Position numbers and translations under genes: made by a program. 64,000 bases of DNA. It comes from Bryobacterales bacterium (GTDB lineage: Bacteria; Acidobacteriota; Terriglobia; Bryobacterales; Bryobacteraceae). Below, piece after piece: positions 1 to 7,589 of this stretch. Position 1 is the first letter of the stretch; every line of letters starts with the position of its first letter. A model generated the notes under the pieces. It had not been told where the DNA came from. It worked only from the letters and a program-made list of their open reading frames with translations, and did no database searches. The stretch covers positions 1 through 64,000 of the forward strand of contig JADZBH010000070.1 in the NCBI GenBank assembly GCA_020852175.1, in the 5' to 3' direction.

Positions 1-2
1 CG

Positions 3-584
3 CATCCCGAAGCGGCGGTCGTGTACGGCGACGCGTTTTACACGGCGGAGGACAACACGCCCATCCGCCGCTACCCGGTGGATCCGTACGAATACGAGCG
101 GCTGGGGACGCTCTGCCACATCTGCCAGCCAGCGGCGTTTCTCCGTGCAGAGGCGTTCCGCGAAGCGGGTATGCTCGACACGAAACTCCATCTGACGCTG
201 GATTACGACCTGTGGTTGAAGATCAGCGCCCGGCATCCGCTTTGGAAGATCGACCGCGTGATGGCGAGTTCGCGCATGTGGGCCGACAACAAGACGCTGT
301 CGAAGCGGCGGATCACCTTTCAGGAGGTGGTGCGCATTCTGAAGAAACATCGCGGCTATGTACCGTTGAACTGGGTGTATGGATACGCGGCGTTTTTGCG
401 CGACGGCAACGATGGCTTCTATGTCCATTCAAAGCCGAGCGTGGCGACCTACCTGTTCGCCATGGCGATGGGCTTCTATTACAATCCGCTCTGCTACCAC
501 AGGTTTCTCGGGGAGTGTGCGTCGGGGTTGCGGCTCGCCACGCGCATGCTGGTGACCGGGCAACCGCCGCCGCCGCGCGAATAG
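3..584 (+). CDS. Glycosyltransferase family 2, C-terminal part (5' truncated)
   Basis: The reading frame is already open at the left edge, so the N-terminal nucleotide-sugar-binding half lies outside the window. The visible ~193 residues keep the second half of a GT-A domain: a VVYGDA segment at the start, a CHICQPAAFLR acceptor-side stretch, and a DYDLWLKI motif around residue 65, where GT2 enzymes carry the catalytic-base region. A GTG at 21 is in frame but is probably an internal Val. The C-terminal ~80 residues are basic and aromatic with no clear transmembrane helix, which fits membrane-peripheral transfer of sugars to a surface polysaccharide or glycolipid. Family assignment rests on the DYDLW motif and general pattern; the acceptor is unknown. 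Confidence 0.8.
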   Translation, partial: HPEAAVVYGDAFYTAEDNTPIRRYPVDPYEYERLGTLCHICQPAAFLRAEAFREAGMLDTKLHLTLDYDLWLKISARHPLWKIDRVMASSRMWADNKTLSKRRITFQEVVRILKKHRGYVPLNWVYGYAAFLRDGNDGFYVHSKPSVATYLFAMAMGFYYNPLCYHRFLGECASGLRLATRMLVTGQPPPPRE

Positions 585-605
585 GGGCGCGTTCTGGAAG
601 CGTGC

Positions 606-1154
606 CTACGGCGCGTAGTCGAGACTGGCGGCGATGGCGCGAAGAGCTGGTTCGCGGGCGGTGAGGCGCGACGTTTCACCGCTGACGGTCAATGACACAA
701 GCTTGCCCTTGGCCTGCACATAAAAAACACGGACGCGGAGGTTCTTGCTTCCCTTGCGAAAGTCGAGCGTGTAGATGGCCCCTGGCTTGCCCGGCGTGGA
801 GAAGACCTCCTTTAGCGGTTCGCGCAAAGGCTCGGCGCCCTCGGCGGCATAGCGCCCCTTCAGCGCATCCGGTATGGCGGGGTCCTCGGGACCGTTCAAC
901 CCCTCGGGAAGCTCCGCGAGAATCACCTCGGGATTATCCTCACGATCGGGGTCGATGGTGATGCCGGGCGGCAGAAACAAGACGGCCTCCGCCCCGGATT
1001 CCACCTTCCAGTCCTTGGGGATCGCATAGACGATGCCGATGCCGTGACGCTGTGGCTTGCCAAGCTTCGGCGCTTTTTGCGCTGGAAGCAGCGTGGCGAG
1101 CACTAGCGCCGCGGCGGCTGTTCTAGCTATGGCGAATGACCAGGACATCTCCAT
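606..1154 (-). CDS. Secreted hypothetical protein, 182 aa
   Basis: No family recognised. Residues ~5-25 form a classic Sec signal peptide (ARTAAAALVLATLLPAQ, cleavage likely after the Ala-Gln region). The mature part is ~155 residues, mixed alpha/beta, with a single-domain look (IVYAIPKDWKVESG, IYTLDFRKGSKNLRVRVFYVQ), resembling the fold of small periplasmic proteins that begin with a DW-KV strand. The start overlaps the end of the upstream ychF-like gene by 32 nt. A second ATG two codons later (1148) is equally possible. It is the third member of a same-strand run with the MoxR and YchF-like genes, so it is probably cotranscribed with them. Function unknown. Confidence 0.75.
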   Translation of the reverse strand: MEMSWSFAIARTAAAALVLATLLPAQKAPKLGKPQRHGIGIVYAIPKDWKVESGAEAVLFLPPGITIDPDREDNPEVILAELPEGLNGPEDPAIPDALKGRYAAEGAEPLREPLKEVFSTPGKPGAIYTLDFRKGSKNLRVRVFYVQAKGKLVSLTVSGETSRLTAREPALRAIAASLDYAP

Positions 1155-2196
1155 CCTTCACTATGTATTCCTTGCCCTCCAGCCGCAACAGGTTCCCGCC
1201 GCGCAGCCCGGCGTAGCCGTTCGCATCCACCAGATCCTTCCAGTTCACCACCTCGGCGCGGATGAACTTCTTTTCGAAGTCCGAATGGATCGCGCCGGCG
1301 GCGTGAACGGCTTTCGAGTGGATGGGGATGGTCCAGGCGCGCACCTCGGTCTCGCCCGCGGTGAGAAAGCTCATCAGCCCGAGCAGAGTGTAGGTGGAGG
1401 TGATGATGCGCTGCAAGCCGGACTCCTGAATGCCATAGGTGCCCATGAACTCGGCGGCGGCTTCGGCGTCGAGTTCCGAAAGCTCGGCTTCCACCTTGCC
1501 GCACACGGCGGTGGCTTCCATCTGGGCGCGTCCGGCGAGAGTCCGGGAACGGAACTCGTTTTCCACCTCGTGAAGGCGCGGCGCATCGCCTTCGCCCACG
1601 TTCAGCACGCAGAGCACGGGTTTGCGGGAAAGGAACTGGAAGCCGCGGATGCGCTTCTCGTCGTCGGCGTCCAGTTCCATCTGGCGCAGAGCCCGGTTTT
1701 CCTCGAGCATCGCCTTGCACTTTTCCAGGAGCGCGAATTCGTGGTCCAGTTCGGGACTCTTGATTTTCTTGCGGTCCTTGTCCAGGCGCTCCATGCGCTT
1801 TTCCACCACGACAAGGTCGGAGAGGATCAACTCGGTTTCGACATCTTCCAGGTCGCGCGCGGCGTCGACGGATCCTTTTTCGTGCGGCACAGTTGGGTCG
1901 TCGAAGGTGCGGAGCACATGAGCGAAGGCGTCCACCATGCGGAGGCTGGCCAGGTAGCTGGGCTCGCGCAGCGCCTCCTTGGAGATGGCGGGAAAGTCCA
2001 GATACTCGACGGTGGCGTGGGTGATCTTGGGCGGCTCGAATACCTGGGCCAGGGCGTCCAGACGCTTGTCGGGAACCTTCGCCACGCCGATACGCGCTTC
2101 CAGTGAGCCCACGCGGGAGGCTTCGTTCACACCGGTAAGAATCGTGAACAGGCTAGTCTTGCCCGCCATGGGCAGGCCAATGATTGCGGTCTTCAT
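1123..2196 (-). CDS. ychF: YchF/DUF933-family P-loop GTPase, divergent
   Basis: This is a 357-residue protein of the Obg-like ATPase family (usual length about 363). The N-terminus has the Walker A GLPMAGKTSLF (canonical form GLPNVGKSTLF). A middle coiled region follows (about residues 115-175, Lys/Glu/Arg rich). The family's NxxE nucleotide-specificity motif appears as LNVGEG. The C-terminal TGS/DUF933 domain is well conserved (IHSDFEKKFIRAEV, LEGKEYIVKDGDV). The switch/G3 segment is abnormal: DIAGL followed by a Gly-rich loop is replaced by LDFPAISKEAL. The gene starts 3 nt after the MoxR stop, so the two are translationally coupled. Canonical YchF binds ribosomes and hydrolyses ATP; here catalysis may be altered. 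It could be an acidobacterial paralogue rather than the housekeeping copy. Confidence 0.88.
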   Translation of the reverse strand: MKTAIIGLPMAGKTSLFTILTGVNEASRVGSLEARIGVAKVPDKRLDALAQVFEPPKITHATVEYLDFPAISKEALREPSYLASLRMVDAFAHVLRTFDDPTVPHEKGSVDAARDLEDVETELILSDLVVVEKRMERLDKDRKKIKSPELDHEFALLEKCKAMLEENRALRQMELDADDEKRIRGFQFLSRKPVLCVLNVGEGDAPRLHEVENEFRSRTLAGRAQMEATAVCGKVEAELSELDAEAAAEFMGTYGIQESGLQRIITSTYTLLGLMSFLTAGETEVRAWTIPIHSKAVHAAGAIHSDFEKKFIRAEVVNWKDLVDANGYAGLRGGNLLRLEGKEYIVKDGDVLVIRHS

Positions 2197-2199
2197 TCG

Positions 2200-3165
2200 T
2201 TAGAGGGGGACGTCTACTTCCGTGAGGATCTCTTCCAGTATCCTCGATGCGGCCACCGAGGCGCGCTGCACCGGTGCGTAGCGGGTGTTCACCACGAGGC
2301 GGTGCGAGAAGGCGGGCAGCACGAGACGCTTCACGTCATCGGGTATGGCGTAGTCGCGGCCTTCCACCAGGGCCAACGCCTGCGTGGCGCGGTACAGCGC
2401 CTGTGCGCCGCGAGGGCTGACGCCGAGGGTGAGCGCGTCGCGCTTACGGGTGCGTTCGACAATGGCCAGCATGTAATCCACCAGAGAGTCATCGACGCGG
2501 ACGGAGTTGGCAGCCGCCTGCAAGCGGAGAATCTCTTCGACGCTCATCACCACCGGTTGCTCCCTGTCGTCGAGCGACGGGAGTCCGCGCACGATCTCGC
2601 GTTCGCTCGTGGTATCGGGATAGCCGATGTGCAGCCGCATCAAGAACCGGTCAAGCTGCGATTCGGGCAACGGGTATGTGCCGTGGTGCTCCACGGGGTT
2701 TTGCGTGGCGATCACCATGAACGGCGGTTCCAGCCGGTGAGAGCGGCCGTCAACGGTAACCTGCCACTCGTTCATGGCTTCCAGCAGCGCGCTTTGCGTC
2801 TTCGGCGTCGTGCGATTGATCTCGTCGGCAAGCAGGAAGTTCGTGAAGACGGGGCCGGGCTTGAACTCGAACTGTCCGGTTTGGGCAGAGTAAATAGTGA
2901 CTCCGATGACATCTCCGGGCAACATGTCGGCGGTGAATTGCAGGCGGTGAAAGCGGCCGCCCACGGAGCGCGCCAGGGTTTGGGCGAGAGTGGTCTTGCC
3001 GACGCCGGGCACGTCTTCCAACAGCAAATGTCCCCGGGCGAGAAGACACACGATGGAAAACCGCACCAGTTCGGACTTGCCCTTGACATACTGCTCGATG
3101 GCGGCTTCCAACTCCCCCAGACGGGCCGTGGAAACGGGCGCTTCCACAAATTGCCGCTCGTGCAT
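2200..3165 (-). CDS. MoxR-family AAA+ ATPase
   Basis: This 321-residue cytoplasmic AAA+ ATPase is of the length typical for MoxR. Walker A is GVGKTTLA at residues ~54-61 and Walker B is LLADEINR at ~111-118. The MoxR-specific sensor segment VIATQNPVEHHGTYPLPE and the arginine-finger region QLDRFLMR follow. The C-terminal lid contains VSPRGAQALYRATQALA. MoxR proteins act as chaperones that remodel or insert metal cofactors, usually beside DUF58 and von Willebrand A genes; none of those partners is next to this copy. It leads the operon MoxR, YchF-like, secreted protein. A TAAGAT hexamer lies seven nt before the ATG and there is no Shine-Dalgarno, so the transcript may have almost no leader. 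Confidence 0.9.
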   Translation of the reverse strand: MHERQFVEAPVSTARLGELEAAIEQYVKGKSELVRFSIVCLLARGHLLLEDVPGVGKTTLAQTLARSVGGRFHRLQFTADMLPGDVIGVTIYSAQTGQFEFKPGPVFTNFLLADEINRTTPKTQSALLEAMNEWQVTVDGRSHRLEPPFMVIATQNPVEHHGTYPLPESQLDRFLMRLHIGYPDTTSEREIVRGLPSLDDREQPVVMSVEEILRLQAAANSVRVDDSLVDYMLAIVERTRKRDALTLGVSPRGAQALYRATQALALVEGRDYAIPDDVKRLVLPAFSHRLVVNTRYAPVQRASVAASRILEEILTEVDVPL

Positions 3166-3245
3166 GATACCTGCTATCTTACCGGATTCGCGGAGGAGGT
3201 CCTTTCCGTTGCCCCTGCCGGCGCCGGGGGCCGCGGCGAGCCTGA

Positions 3246-3251
3246 TATTCT
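3246..3251 (+). promoter_or_regulatory. Extended -10 promoter element of the SDR gene (leaderless)
   Basis: TATTCT preceded by TGA lies six nt upstream of the ATG at 3258, so +1 would fall on the start codon. No Shine-Dalgarno sits in the gap. Confidence 0.45.
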
Positions 3252-3257
3252 CACCCT

Positions 3258-4004
3258 ATGCTTACTGAAGGCCACGTTTCCCTTGTCACCGGCGCCGCGT
3301 TAGGAATTGGCGCCGGCATCGCCGAACTGTTCGCCCGGAACGGGGCGGAGGTCTACCTGTTGGATATCGACGCCGCCGGGGCGGAGGCGAAAGCAGCTCA
3401 AATCCGGGCTGCCGGGGGCAAGGCGCATGTCATGAAATGCGACGTGTCGAACCGCGCCGAGTGCGCGGCGGCGGTGGAGGAGGCGATGAAACGGCACGGG
3501 CGGATCGATTCGCTCATCAACAACGCGGGGATCTATCCGCGCCGGGTATTTCTGGAGACCACCGAAGCCGACTGGGACAGGATGCAGGAGGTGAACGTGA
3601 AGAGCCTGATGCACACCTGCCAGCTTGTGCTGCCACACATGATCGCGCGCCGCTCGGGCAAGATCGTGAACATCAGTTCGGTGACGTTGTGGATCGGCGT
3701 GGAAAAGCTGGTGCACTACGTGACATCGAAGGGCGCGGTACTGGGCTTCACGCGGTCCCTGGCGCGGGAAATGGGGCGGCACAACATTCACATCAACGCC
3801 GTGACGCCCGGGGCGATCAAGACCGAAGGCGAGGACATTCACGCGGTCCCGGCCGAAATCGCCGCCATTCAGGCACAGCAGTGCCTGGACCGGCGCATCA
3901 TGCCGTATGACGTGGCTGCCGCGTGCCTGTTCCTGGCCAGCCCGCTGAGCGACGGCATGACCGGACAGACATTGAACGTCGACGGCGGTCTGTACCTGCA
4001 CTAA
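3258..4004 (+). CDS. SDR-family oxidoreductase
   Basis: A 248-residue classical short-chain dehydrogenase/reductase. The cofactor motif TGAALGIG is at residues 11-18, the acidic residue after beta-2 (LLDIDAAG) suggests NAD preference, and the structural NNAG follows. The catalytic Ser lies in NISS (~141), and Tyr154 and Lys158 form HYVTSK. The C-terminus has the usual PG(A)IKTEG and DGGLYLH tail. Substrate is not predictable; the closest general look is 3-oxoacyl-ACP reductase or sugar/alcohol dehydrogenase. The start is supported by an extended -10 (TGA followed by TATTCT, 3246-3251) exactly six nt before the ATG, which predicts transcription beginning at the start codon. It is convergent with prlC, 10 nt apart. 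Confidence 0.9.
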   Translation: MLTEGHVSLVTGAALGIGAGIAELFARNGAEVYLLDIDAAGAEAKAAQIRAAGGKAHVMKCDVSNRAECAAAVEEAMKRHGRIDSLINNAGIYPRRVFLETTEADWDRMQEVNVKSLMHTCQLVLPHMIARRSGKIVNISSVTLWIGVEKLVHYVTSKGAVLGFTRSLAREMGRHNIHINAVTPGAIKTEGEDIHAVPAEIAAIQAQQCLDRRIMPYDVAAACLFLASPLSDGMTGQTLNVDGGLYLH

Positions 4005-4014
4005 GCCGTGCGCG

Positions 4015-6054
4015 CTATGCCACCAGTCCGGCTCGCACGAGAAGGGCCGCCGGATCGGGGTCCCGGCCCATCAGCGAACGGAACAGTTCGGCGGGGTCCT
4101 GTGAGTCGCCCCGTTCGAGGATGCAGCCTCGGAACCTCATTCCGGCTTCGCGCGAGAAGACGCCTTTTTCGCGGAAGAGCGAGAAAGCATCGGCGTCAAG
4201 AACTTCGGCCCACTTGTACGAGTAGTAGGCGGCGGCGTAGCCGACGGGATTGGCGAACAGATGAGTGAAGCCGGCGATCATGGAATGTTCCGCGGGCAGC
4301 GGCGTGGCGGAGTATTCCTCCAGGATGGACCTTGAGTAGGCGACCACATCGCCGTCATGGGCTGGGTCGTAGACTCGGTGCAGGGCAAGGTCGGTGACAC
4401 CGAAGCTCAACTGGCGCATCTGCGCGTTGGCGGCACGGAAGGTGCGGGCGGCGTTCATCTTGGCGAACAGGGCGGCGGGCAGCGGTTCGCCGGTTTCGTG
4501 GTGGCGTGCGAACAGGCCGAGCGCCTCCCGCTCCCAACACCAGTTCTCCATGATCTGCGAGGGCAACTCGACGAAATCCCAGGCGACGTTGGTGCCGGCG
4601 AGGCTGCGCAACTCCACCTTGCTGAGCAGGTGGTGGAGCAGGTGGCCGAACTCGTGGAAGACGGTTTCGACGTCGCGGTGCGTGAGCAGGGCGGGTTTGC
4701 CGCCCACGGGCGGATTCATGTTGCCGCACATCAGGCCGAGATGGGGCACGAAGCCCGCGGGCGTGGGGCCGCCGGTACGGAAGGCGTCCATCCAGGCGCC
4801 GCCACGCTTGTTTTCGCGCGGATACCAGTCCGCGTAGAAGCCCCCCAGAACGGTTCCATCGGCTTCGATCAGGCGATAGTAGAGAACCGCCGGATCCCAG
4901 CCCCTTACCGCCGTGTCGCGTTCCACGCGTACTCCATAGAGGCGGTGGACCAGTTCGTACATGCCCTCCAGCACACGCTCCATGGGAAAGTATGGCCGAA
5001 GCTCCTCCTCGTCGAAATCGTACCGGGACTGGCGCAGTTTTTCGGCGTAGTAGGGGGCATCCCACGGTTGCAGCGCGGGTGCTCCCGGGCCTTCCAATTC
5101 ATGGCGGAACGAGGTGAGTTGTTCGTTCTCGCGATCGAAGAAGGGGTCCGTCTTGGTCTTCAGGTCGAGCAGGAACTCCCAGGCGCGCTGGCCGCGGCCT
5201 GCCATGCGGTCCTCGAGCACGAGGTCGGAGAAGTCGGCGAAGCCCAGCATGGCTGCCTTCTTCTTGCGCAATTCGAGGATACGCACGATCAGTGCGCGGT
5301 TGTCGCGTTCACCCGAAGTGGCGCGGCTCATGTAGGCGCGGTAGAACTTCTCGCGCGTGGGTGAATGATCGAGATAAGTCAGCACCGGCGTATAGCTGGG
5401 CGCTTGCAGCGTGAACCGCCAGCCTTCGAGGCCCTTGGCCCGGGCCGATTCGCGGGCCGCGTCGATGGCGCTGGGGGGCAGCCCCTGCAACAACGCCTCA
5501 TCGGTGACGAGGTGCACGAACTCGTTGGTGGCGTCCAGAACATTCTGCGAAAATTTCGTGGTGATCTCCGCCAGTTCGACTTCAATGGCCTCCAGGGACT
5601 TCTTGTCACCGGGAGAGAGTCCGGCGCCGCTCCGCAGGAAGTTCTGGATGGTCTTGTCGAGGAACCGTTTTCGCACGCCCGTCAGTGATTTGGCCTCATC
5701 CGTCGCGGCGTACGCCTGCACGGCGTTCCACAGCCCCTCATGCAGAGGAATGCGGGCGTAGAAGGCCATGACGAGCGGTTCCACCTTGGCGAACGCCTCG
5801 CGCAGTTCGGGCGTCGTGGCCGTTCCTTCCAGGTGGCGGACCACGCCGAAGGCAACGTCGAGGGGTTCGCTCATGGAGTCGAGGGCGGCCATCGTGTTTT
5901 CCCAGTTGCGTCGGCCATCCTGCGAGGCGATGGCCTCCAGGCGCTCGCCGGCGCGTTCCAGCAAGGCCTGCATCGCGGGTTCGACGTGGCGGGCCTCGAT
6001 GGCGGCGAAGGGAATTTGAAAGGGGAGGTCGAGAAGGGGGTTCGTTTCACTCAT
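4015..6054 (-). CDS. prlC: M3-family zinc metallopeptidase (oligopeptidase A-like)
   Basis: At 679 residues it matches oligopeptidase A (680). The zinc site is HEFGH at residues 467-471, with the third ligand Glu496 in WDFVELPSQIMENW, a hallmark of the thimet/oligopeptidase A family. The N-terminus (NPLLDLPFQIPFAAIEARHVEPAM) is the standard OpdA opening, and no signal peptide is present, so it is cytoplasmic. The enzyme degrades short peptides, including cleaved signal peptides. Its ATG overlaps the proC stop by four nt (ATGA), so proC and this gene form a coupled pair. Confidence 0.95.
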   Translation of the reverse strand: MSETNPLLDLPFQIPFAAIEARHVEPAMQALLERAGERLEAIASQDGRRNWENTMAALDSMSEPLDVAFGVVRHLEGTATTPELREAFAKVEPLVMAFYARIPLHEGLWNAVQAYAATDEAKSLTGVRKRFLDKTIQNFLRSGAGLSPGDKKSLEAIEVELAEITTKFSQNVLDATNEFVHLVTDEALLQGLPPSAIDAARESARAKGLEGWRFTLQAPSYTPVLTYLDHSPTREKFYRAYMSRATSGERDNRALIVRILELRKKKAAMLGFADFSDLVLEDRMAGRGQRAWEFLLDLKTKTDPFFDRENEQLTSFRHELEGPGAPALQPWDAPYYAEKLRQSRYDFDEEELRPYFPMERVLEGMYELVHRLYGVRVERDTAVRGWDPAVLYYRLIEADGTVLGGFYADWYPRENKRGGAWMDAFRTGGPTPAGFVPHLGLMCGNMNPPVGGKPALLTHRDVETVFHEFGHLLHHLLSKVELRSLAGTNVAWDFVELPSQIMENWCWEREALGLFARHHETGEPLPAALFAKMNAARTFRAANAQMRQLSFGVTDLALHRVYDPAHDGDVVAYSRSILEEYSATPLPAEHSMIAGFTHLFANPVGYAAAYYSYKWAEVLDADAFSLFREKGVFSREAGMRFRGCILERGDSQDPAELFRSLMGRDPDPAALLVRAGLVA

Positions 6055-6896
6055 TCGGGGATGTGGGTTCTTTCGACGATTCTGCCGGTCACCGTGCGGG
6101 AGTGTTCCGTGGCCGTCTCCACGGCCGAAATGAGCATGGAGCGCAGGCCGTGCGATTCGAGTTCGTGAATGGCGGAGATGGTGACGCCCCCCGGCGTGAT
6201 GACCTGATCGCGGAGGATGGCCGGATGCAAGCCGGTATCCTTGACGAGTTTGGCCGCGCCGAGCACGGTCTGCTCCGCCAGGCGCGTGGCGGTTTCATGC
6301 GAGAGGCCCTGCTTCAGACCGCCGGCGATGAGCGCCTCGATCACCATGTAAATGTAGGCGGGTCCGGAACCCGACAGCGCCGTGACGGCGTGCAGAAGGT
6401 CCTCGTCGACAAAGCATGTGACGCCGATGGCCGAAAAGATCCGTTCCACGAACTGTTTTTGCTCGCTGGTGGCCAGGGCGTTGCAAGCCAGTCCCGTGGC
6501 TCCGGCGCCCACGACGCAGGGGATGTTGGGCATGGCGCGGAAGACGGGCATGCGGCGGCCCGTGAGGCCTTCGATGAGCGCGATGGGGAACGCCGCCGCG
6601 AGCGAGATGAGCAAACGTCCATCGCGCAGCGCCCAGCGGATCTCCTGCAACACCGCCGGCATCACCGACGGCTTGACGGCGAGGATCACCACGTCGGCCG
6701 TCTCCACCGCGGCAAGGTTGCCGCCGTGCAGGACGCGGATGTTGAGTTGTCCGGCAAGCTCGTCGGCGTGCTCGCGGCTGCGCACCGTGGCGGTGATCTG
6801 TTCCGGAACGGCGATGCCGGACTTCAACATGCCGCCAATGACGGCCGAGCCAATGTTGCCGGCGCCAAGCACGGCATAACGGGGGGAGACGGACAC
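6051..6896 (-). CDS. proC: Pyrroline-5-carboxylate reductase
   Basis: Catalyses the last step of proline synthesis, NAD(P)H-dependent reduction of pyrroline-5-carboxylate. From the chosen GTG it is 281 residues; the family is 260-280. The Rossmann motif LGAGNIGSAV is at ~10-19. The P5C-binding C-terminal signature is recognisable: ALSGSGPAYIYMVIEAL followed by DQVITPGGVTISAIHELE. The frame stays open upstream to 7106, but those residues lack family similarity and would overlap the preceding gene, so the GTG at 6896 is preferred. A TACAAT hexamer ends six nt before this GTG, supporting a leaderless transcript. It overlaps prlC by four nt downstream. Confidence 0.95.
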   Translation of the reverse strand: MSVSPRYAVLGAGNIGSAVIGGMLKSGIAVPEQITATVRSREHADELAGQLNIRVLHGGNLAAVETADVVILAVKPSVMPAVLQEIRWALRDGRLLISLAAAFPIALIEGLTGRRMPVFRAMPNIPCVVGAGATGLACNALATSEQKQFVERIFSAIGVTCFVDEDLLHAVTALSGSGPAYIYMVIEALIAGGLKQGLSHETATRLAEQTVLGAAKLVKDTGLHPAILRDQVITPGGVTISAIHELESHGLRSMLISAVETATEHSRTVTGRIVERTHIPE

Positions 6897-6902
6897 CGTT
6901 CC

Positions 6903-6908
6903 ATTGTA
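6903..6908 (-). promoter_or_regulatory. -10 element of proC-prlC (leaderless)
   Basis: TACAAT on the minus strand, six nt before the GTG at 6896. It lies in the 28-nt gap after the DUF1349 gene, and no Shine-Dalgarno is visible. Confidence 0.4.
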
Positions 6909-6924
6909 CCGGCGAGGGAACAGC

Positions 6925-7521
6925 TTATTCGCCGGAACGGATGTCGCCGAGCGTTTCCGGGCGGTAACCGATTTCCGAAAACCGGACGCGGCAGCCAACA
7001 CCCGTGGGGGACTGAACGAGAAACCCTGCCTGCACGGGCAGGTCAAGTAGAACGAAGGCGCGCACCAGATGCCAGTAGGAGGAATCGTTTGAATAGTGGA
7101 AGGCAAAGCCGCGCCCCCGGCGGGCCGCGCGCAGATAGACGGAGGAGCCCTCGATCAACGCGGAATTACAGTCGTCCGAGATGGAACGGTTCACCACCGA
7201 CACGATCATCGGATTCTGTTGAGGCGAGTATTCGAAGCACAGTTTCGCCCAATGATCGTAGTCCTGAAACAGCAGCACTACCCCCGCGTCGAAGGTGGCC
7301 GCGAAATCGACCGTGATTCTGGCCTGCAATAGAAAATCGCCGTGGGCAGGAAAAAGAAAGGTGGGAGCCGAGTCGATGCGCTTGTCCTCCAAGGGGTCGG
7401 AGAAGAGATCGGTACGGCCGGGCGCGATGCCGGTGAGCGTGCCTTCCTCCAGAAGCCAGCAGGAAGGGGGGATCGCTTCGGGCGGGTGGGGGAAGAACGG
7501 CATGTCTTTTATCATCGGCAA
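6925..7521 (-). CDS. DUF1349 domain protein (concanavalin-like fold)
   Basis: A 198-residue soluble protein without signal peptide. The whole length matches the DUF1349 / YwqI-like jelly-roll family: a HGDFLLQARITVDFAATFDAGVV strand pair, then LLFQDYDHWAKLCFEYSP, then VVNRSISDDCNS and a late YWHLVRAFVLLDLPVQAGFLVQSP segment. Members are carbohydrate-binding-like cytoplasmic proteins of unsettled function (one was named regulator of enolase). ATGs also occur at residues 3 and 7, so the exact start is uncertain. It precedes proC on the same strand and diverges from the Tat oxidoreductase at 7590. Confidence 0.85.
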   Translation of the reverse strand: MPMIKDMPFFPHPPEAIPPSCWLLEEGTLTGIAPGRTDLFSDPLEDKRIDSAPTFLFPAHGDFLLQARITVDFAATFDAGVVLLFQDYDHWAKLCFEYSPQQNPMIVSVVNRSISDDCNSALIEGSSVYLRAARRGRGFAFHYSNDSSYWHLVRAFVLLDLPVQAGFLVQSPTGVGCRVRFSEIGYRPETLGDIRSGE

Positions 7522-7552
7522 CGGGCGCGGTAAACTCCAGCAGGCGCGCGGC

Positions 7553-7583
7553 TACAATAACTCATGGATCATGCCGCAGGAGG
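7553..7583 (+). promoter_or_regulatory. -10 hexamer and Shine-Dalgarno of the Tat oxidoreductase
   Basis: TACAAT at 7553-7558 is followed by a full AGGAGG at 7578-7583, six nt before the ATG at 7590. No clear -35 was seen. This contrasts with the leaderless pattern at neighbouring genes. Confidence 0.45.
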
Positions 7584-7589
7584 ACTGAG

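Noticed and set aside
1057-2106. 349-codon plus-strand frame over ychF
   Set aside because: A shadow of the YchF-like gene with no independent domain or start signal.
6897-7106. Upstream extension of proC
   Set aside because: It would overlap the DUF1349 gene and has no family similarity. GTG 6896 with a nearby TACAAT fits better.
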